From Alphaproteobacteria bacterium (GTDB lineage: Bacteria; Pseudomonadota; Alphaproteobacteria; UBA6615): a stretch of DNA of 64,000 nucleotides. Shown in pieces: positions 62,307 through 64,000 of this stretch. The notes under the pieces were generated by a model, which was not told where the DNA came from, ran no database searches, and worked only from the letters and a program-made list of their open reading frames with translations. Both the position numbers and the translations under genes were made by a program. The stretch spans positions 35,016 to 99,015 of the forward strand of contig JAJFJA010000061.1 of assembly GCA_021774445.1 (NCBI GenBank). The letters are read 5' to 3'. Positions within the stretch are counted from its first letter, which is position 1; each line of letters begins with the position of its first letter.

Positions 62307-63527
62307 ATGACCGACCCTATGGCGCGACCGTCCCAAACCCCGCGAATAGCCGCCTTCGGCGACCTCATTGCGCCGCTCGACGAGGCCGATTTCTTCGCCA
62401 CCTACCATGATCGGCAGCCGGTACACATTCGCAGCGAGCGGCCGGACCGCTTCGCCGACATCATGTCCTGGGATATTCTCACCCGGCTGCTCAACATGAC
62501 CTCGGTCTGGACCGAGGACACTTTGCAACTCGTGCTCGACAAGGAGCCCATCCCCGCGGCGCATTATTGCGTCGAAGGCATCGGCCACCGCGCCGGCGAC
62601 CGGCTCCAGCCTGACGCCGAGCAGGTCAAGACCTGGCTGCGCCGCGGCGCTTCGCTTGTGGCCAACGACATCGACACCTTGTCGCCGGGAATGTCTGCCG
62701 CCTTCGACCTGATTGAAAAACGCCTCGGCGCCAAGGTGCAAAGTAATTTGTACTGCTCGTCCGCGCAGCACCAAGCCTTCGACGCCCATTTCGACACCCA
62801 CGAAGTGTTCGCCCTTCACATCGAGGGCGAAAAGACCTGGCGTGTGTACCAAGGCCGCACCGATCGCCCCATCGCCCATCCCGGTTTTCGCGAGCTGACC
62901 CAAGATTTTCACGCCCAAAACCGTGGTGCCGTCCTCTTTGAGGCAACCTTACGGCCCGGCGATGTCCTCTATATTCCCCGCGGCTACTACCACGATGCCT
63001 TGGCCGACAGCGCCAGTGTGCATTTGGCTTGTGGCGTCACCTACCCCATTGGCGTCGACATTGTCGGCATTTTGCACCAGCACACCTTCAGCCACAGCGC
63101 CTTCCGCGGCAATCTCCCGCTCACCGGCACCGGCGACCAGGCCCTCCGGCGACACCTTGCCGACCTTGCCGCGCGGCTCGCAAAAATCGCCGAGAGCGAC
63201 AGTTTTTTCGCTGATGTAAAGCGTTTCCAAGACGAGTTCGGCTATCCCCGCGGCGGTTTCGACTTGCCGGCCGACACCCTCAACCGGGAATACCACGTCC
63301 ATGCCGGCGGGCTCTCCATCGTCCAGCGCGACGGCAAGCAATTTCTCTATGGCGCCAAGGGGGCGGTTGCCATTCCGCAGGGCCTCGAGACCGCGGTCGC
63401 CTGGATGCTCGACCGCCAAGGTTTTCTCGGCTCCGACTACCTGGCAGCCTTTCCCGATATGGCGTCGGACCAGCGCCAGTCGGCTCTCACCAGCATGATC
63501 GCCATGAAGGTGGTGAGCGTCGCCTGA
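62307..63527 (+). CDS. JmjC-type (ribosomal oxygenase/cupin-like) 2-oxoglutarate dioxygenase
   Basis: 406 residues from the ATG at 62307. Fe(II)/2-oxoglutarate oxygenase fold: FDAHFDTHEVFALHIEGEKT gives the HxD iron motif, LRPGDVLYIPRGYYHDAL and the following His in ASVHLACGV complete the facial triad. Resembles RoxA/YcfD-type ribosomal protein hydroxylases, which modify a ribosomal Arg or His. Divergent from yggS. Confidence 0.85.
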   Translation: MTDPMARPSQTPRIAAFGDLIAPLDEADFFATYHDRQPVHIRSERPDRFADIMSWDILTRLLNMTSVWTEDTLQLVLDKEPIPAAHYCVEGIGHRAGDRLQPDAEQVKTWLRRGASLVANDIDTLSPGMSAAFDLIEKRLGAKVQSNLYCSSAQHQAFDAHFDTHEVFALHIEGEKTWRVYQGRTDRPIAHPGFRELTQDFHAQNRGAVLFEATLRPGDVLYIPRGYYHDALADSASVHLACGVTYPIGVDIVGILHQHTFSHSAFRGNLPLTGTGDQALRRHLADLAARLAKIAESDSFFADVKRFQDEFGYPRGGFDLPADTLNREYHVHAGGLSIVQRDGKQFLYGAKGAVAIPQGLETAVAWMLDRQGFLGSDYLAAFPDMASDQRQSALTSMIAMKVVSVA

Positions 63528-63862
63528 GCTGTACACGACTTTCCCCGAAAATCGAGTCAATGCTGAGTCATGGTCCTGATGGCCGCACAATTCTCTGCGC
63601 AAAAGTGGTATCAGCCGGCGGTCTCAATGATCAAAGGTCGGCGGCGCAATTGCCTATTCGACCATCGGCGAGACTCACTTCATAGCGACTTGGGGCCGCG
63701 TCATGACGATACGGCCCCTTTTTTTCGCGGTTTCCGCCGCGGCGCAATGACTCATTTATGACTCAGCAACATTTCGCAGCCGGCGATTAACCTTATGTCT
63801 CAAAGGGGTTAGGCAACGAACCTTCGCCCCCGCATCAGAACAGCTCCCAAGCGAGAGACCCC
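63528..63862. promoter_or_regulatory. ctrA upstream region with clustered GANTC sites
   Basis: 335 bp without a credible gene. It holds five GANTC (CcrM methylation) sites at 63554, 63565, 63672, 63749 and 63760, a TTAACC CtrA half-site at 63787, a TAACC/GGTTA inverted pair (63788-63792/63807-63811), and an intrinsic terminator at 63692. In Caulobacter, ctrA promoters are controlled by methylation and CtrA itself, so this is likely the ctrA control region. Confidence 0.6.
63692..63725 (+). terminator. Rho-independent terminator
   Basis: Stem GGGGCCG (63692-63698) / CGGCCCC (63712-63718) with a 13-nt loop, followed by TTTTTTT. It lies 165 bp after the JmjC-type gene stop and ends either that mRNA or a short RNA transcribed from the intergenic region. 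Confidence 0.8.
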
Positions 63863-64000
63863 ATGCGCGTATTATTGGTTGAGGATGATTCGACGACGGC
63901 ACAAAGCATTCAGTTGATGCTGAAGTCGGAGAGTTATGTCTGTGACACCACGGATCTCGGCGAGGATGGCCTCGAGATCGGCAAGCTTTATGATTACGAC
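63863..64000 (+). CDS. ctrA: Cell-cycle response regulator CtrA (N-terminal part, cut by window end)
   Basis: 46 codons of the receiver domain: MRVLLVEDDSTTAQSIQLML and the region up to KLYDYD match CtrA of alphaproteobacteria almost residue for residue. The acidic pocket (Glu7, Asp8, Asp9) is seen; the phosphorylated Asp51 and the DNA-binding domain lie beyond the window. CtrA is the master regulator of cell-cycle and motility genes. SD GAGAG precedes the ATG. Confidence 0.92.
   Translation, partial: MRVLLVEDDSTTAQSIQLMLKSESYVCDTTDLGEDGLEIGKLYDYD

Noticed and set aside
63570..63761. 63-codon ORF upstream of ctrA
   Set aside because: It crosses the terminator hairpin and T-tract and has no homology-like features; not a gene.

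Overview
The window is high-GC, gene-dense DNA from an alphaproteobacterium. The best lineage evidence is the start of the cell-cycle regulator CtrA at the right edge, preceded by a cluster of GANTC (CcrM-type) sites, together with a 1617-residue NAD-glutamate dehydrogenase and a DNA translocase FtsK / LolA / exonuclease III neighbourhood. A Rhodospirillales-type organism fits best, but this is inference. No complete mobile element, CRISPR array or rRNA is present; one tRNA-Gly with a decayed integrase beside it is the only mark of past integration.

Layout. (1) 1-8352 (+): surface polysaccharide/LPS operon: DegT-type aminotransferase (partial), WecB epimerase, KDO transferase WaaA, GT4 glycosyltransferase, O-antigen ligase-like protein, MraY/WecA-type glycosyl-1-phosphate transferase and a CapD/PglF-type nucleotide-sugar dehydratase. 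(2) 8392-21719: housekeeping block: purH, a UMF1-type MFS transporter, NAD-GDH, integrase remnant, tRNA-Gly, prolyl-tRNA editing protein, thioredoxin/TPR cochaperone, Lon-substrate-domain protein, Trm112, DUF971 and a UbiH-type hydroxylase. (3) 21866-27861: amtB behind a sigma-54-like promoter, a DapC-like aminotransferase, ftsK and lolA. (4) 27995-32896: glutamine amidotransferase and a five-gene oxygenase-like cluster (ferredoxin reductase, SDR, PaaA-like diiron protein, unknown protein, FAH-family hydrolase), lying between lolA and xth. (5) 32916-38846: xth, an ADP-forming acyl-CoA synthetase alpha-type protein, a methyltransferase, a cyclic-nucleotide-binding protein and an unusual ABC-exporter-like protein with a degenerate, expanded nucleotide-binding domain.

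(6) 39030-52212 (+): four glycosyltransferases, a histidine phosphatase, a polysaccharide deacetylase-like protein and a membrane protein, translationally coupled to a complete family-5 (peptide/oligosaccharide-type) ABC importer. (7) 52393-54377 (-): metallo-beta-lactamase-fold hydrolase, OmpR-type response regulator, DUF427 protein. (8) 54464-58676 (-): a compact five-gene operon (RibD-type reductase, BchC-like dehydrogenase, a PTPS/QueD homologue lacking key residues, a glycosyltransferase, a methyltransferase) divergent from a GTP cyclohydrolase II gene. It looks like a pathway for a modified, glycosylated pterin- or pyrimidine-type metabolite and is the best candidate for an undescribed system here. 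(9) 60038-64000: low-complexity protein, L,D-transpeptidase, YggS, JmjC-type oxygenase, a 335-bp regulatory region and ctrA.

The three most interesting signals are the pterin/riboflavin-like operon, the PaaA-like diiron cluster and the ABC protein whose Q-loop-following motif occurs three times while the Walker A, Walker B and signature motifs are all damaged. All functions are read from motifs and overall similarity; no database search was run.
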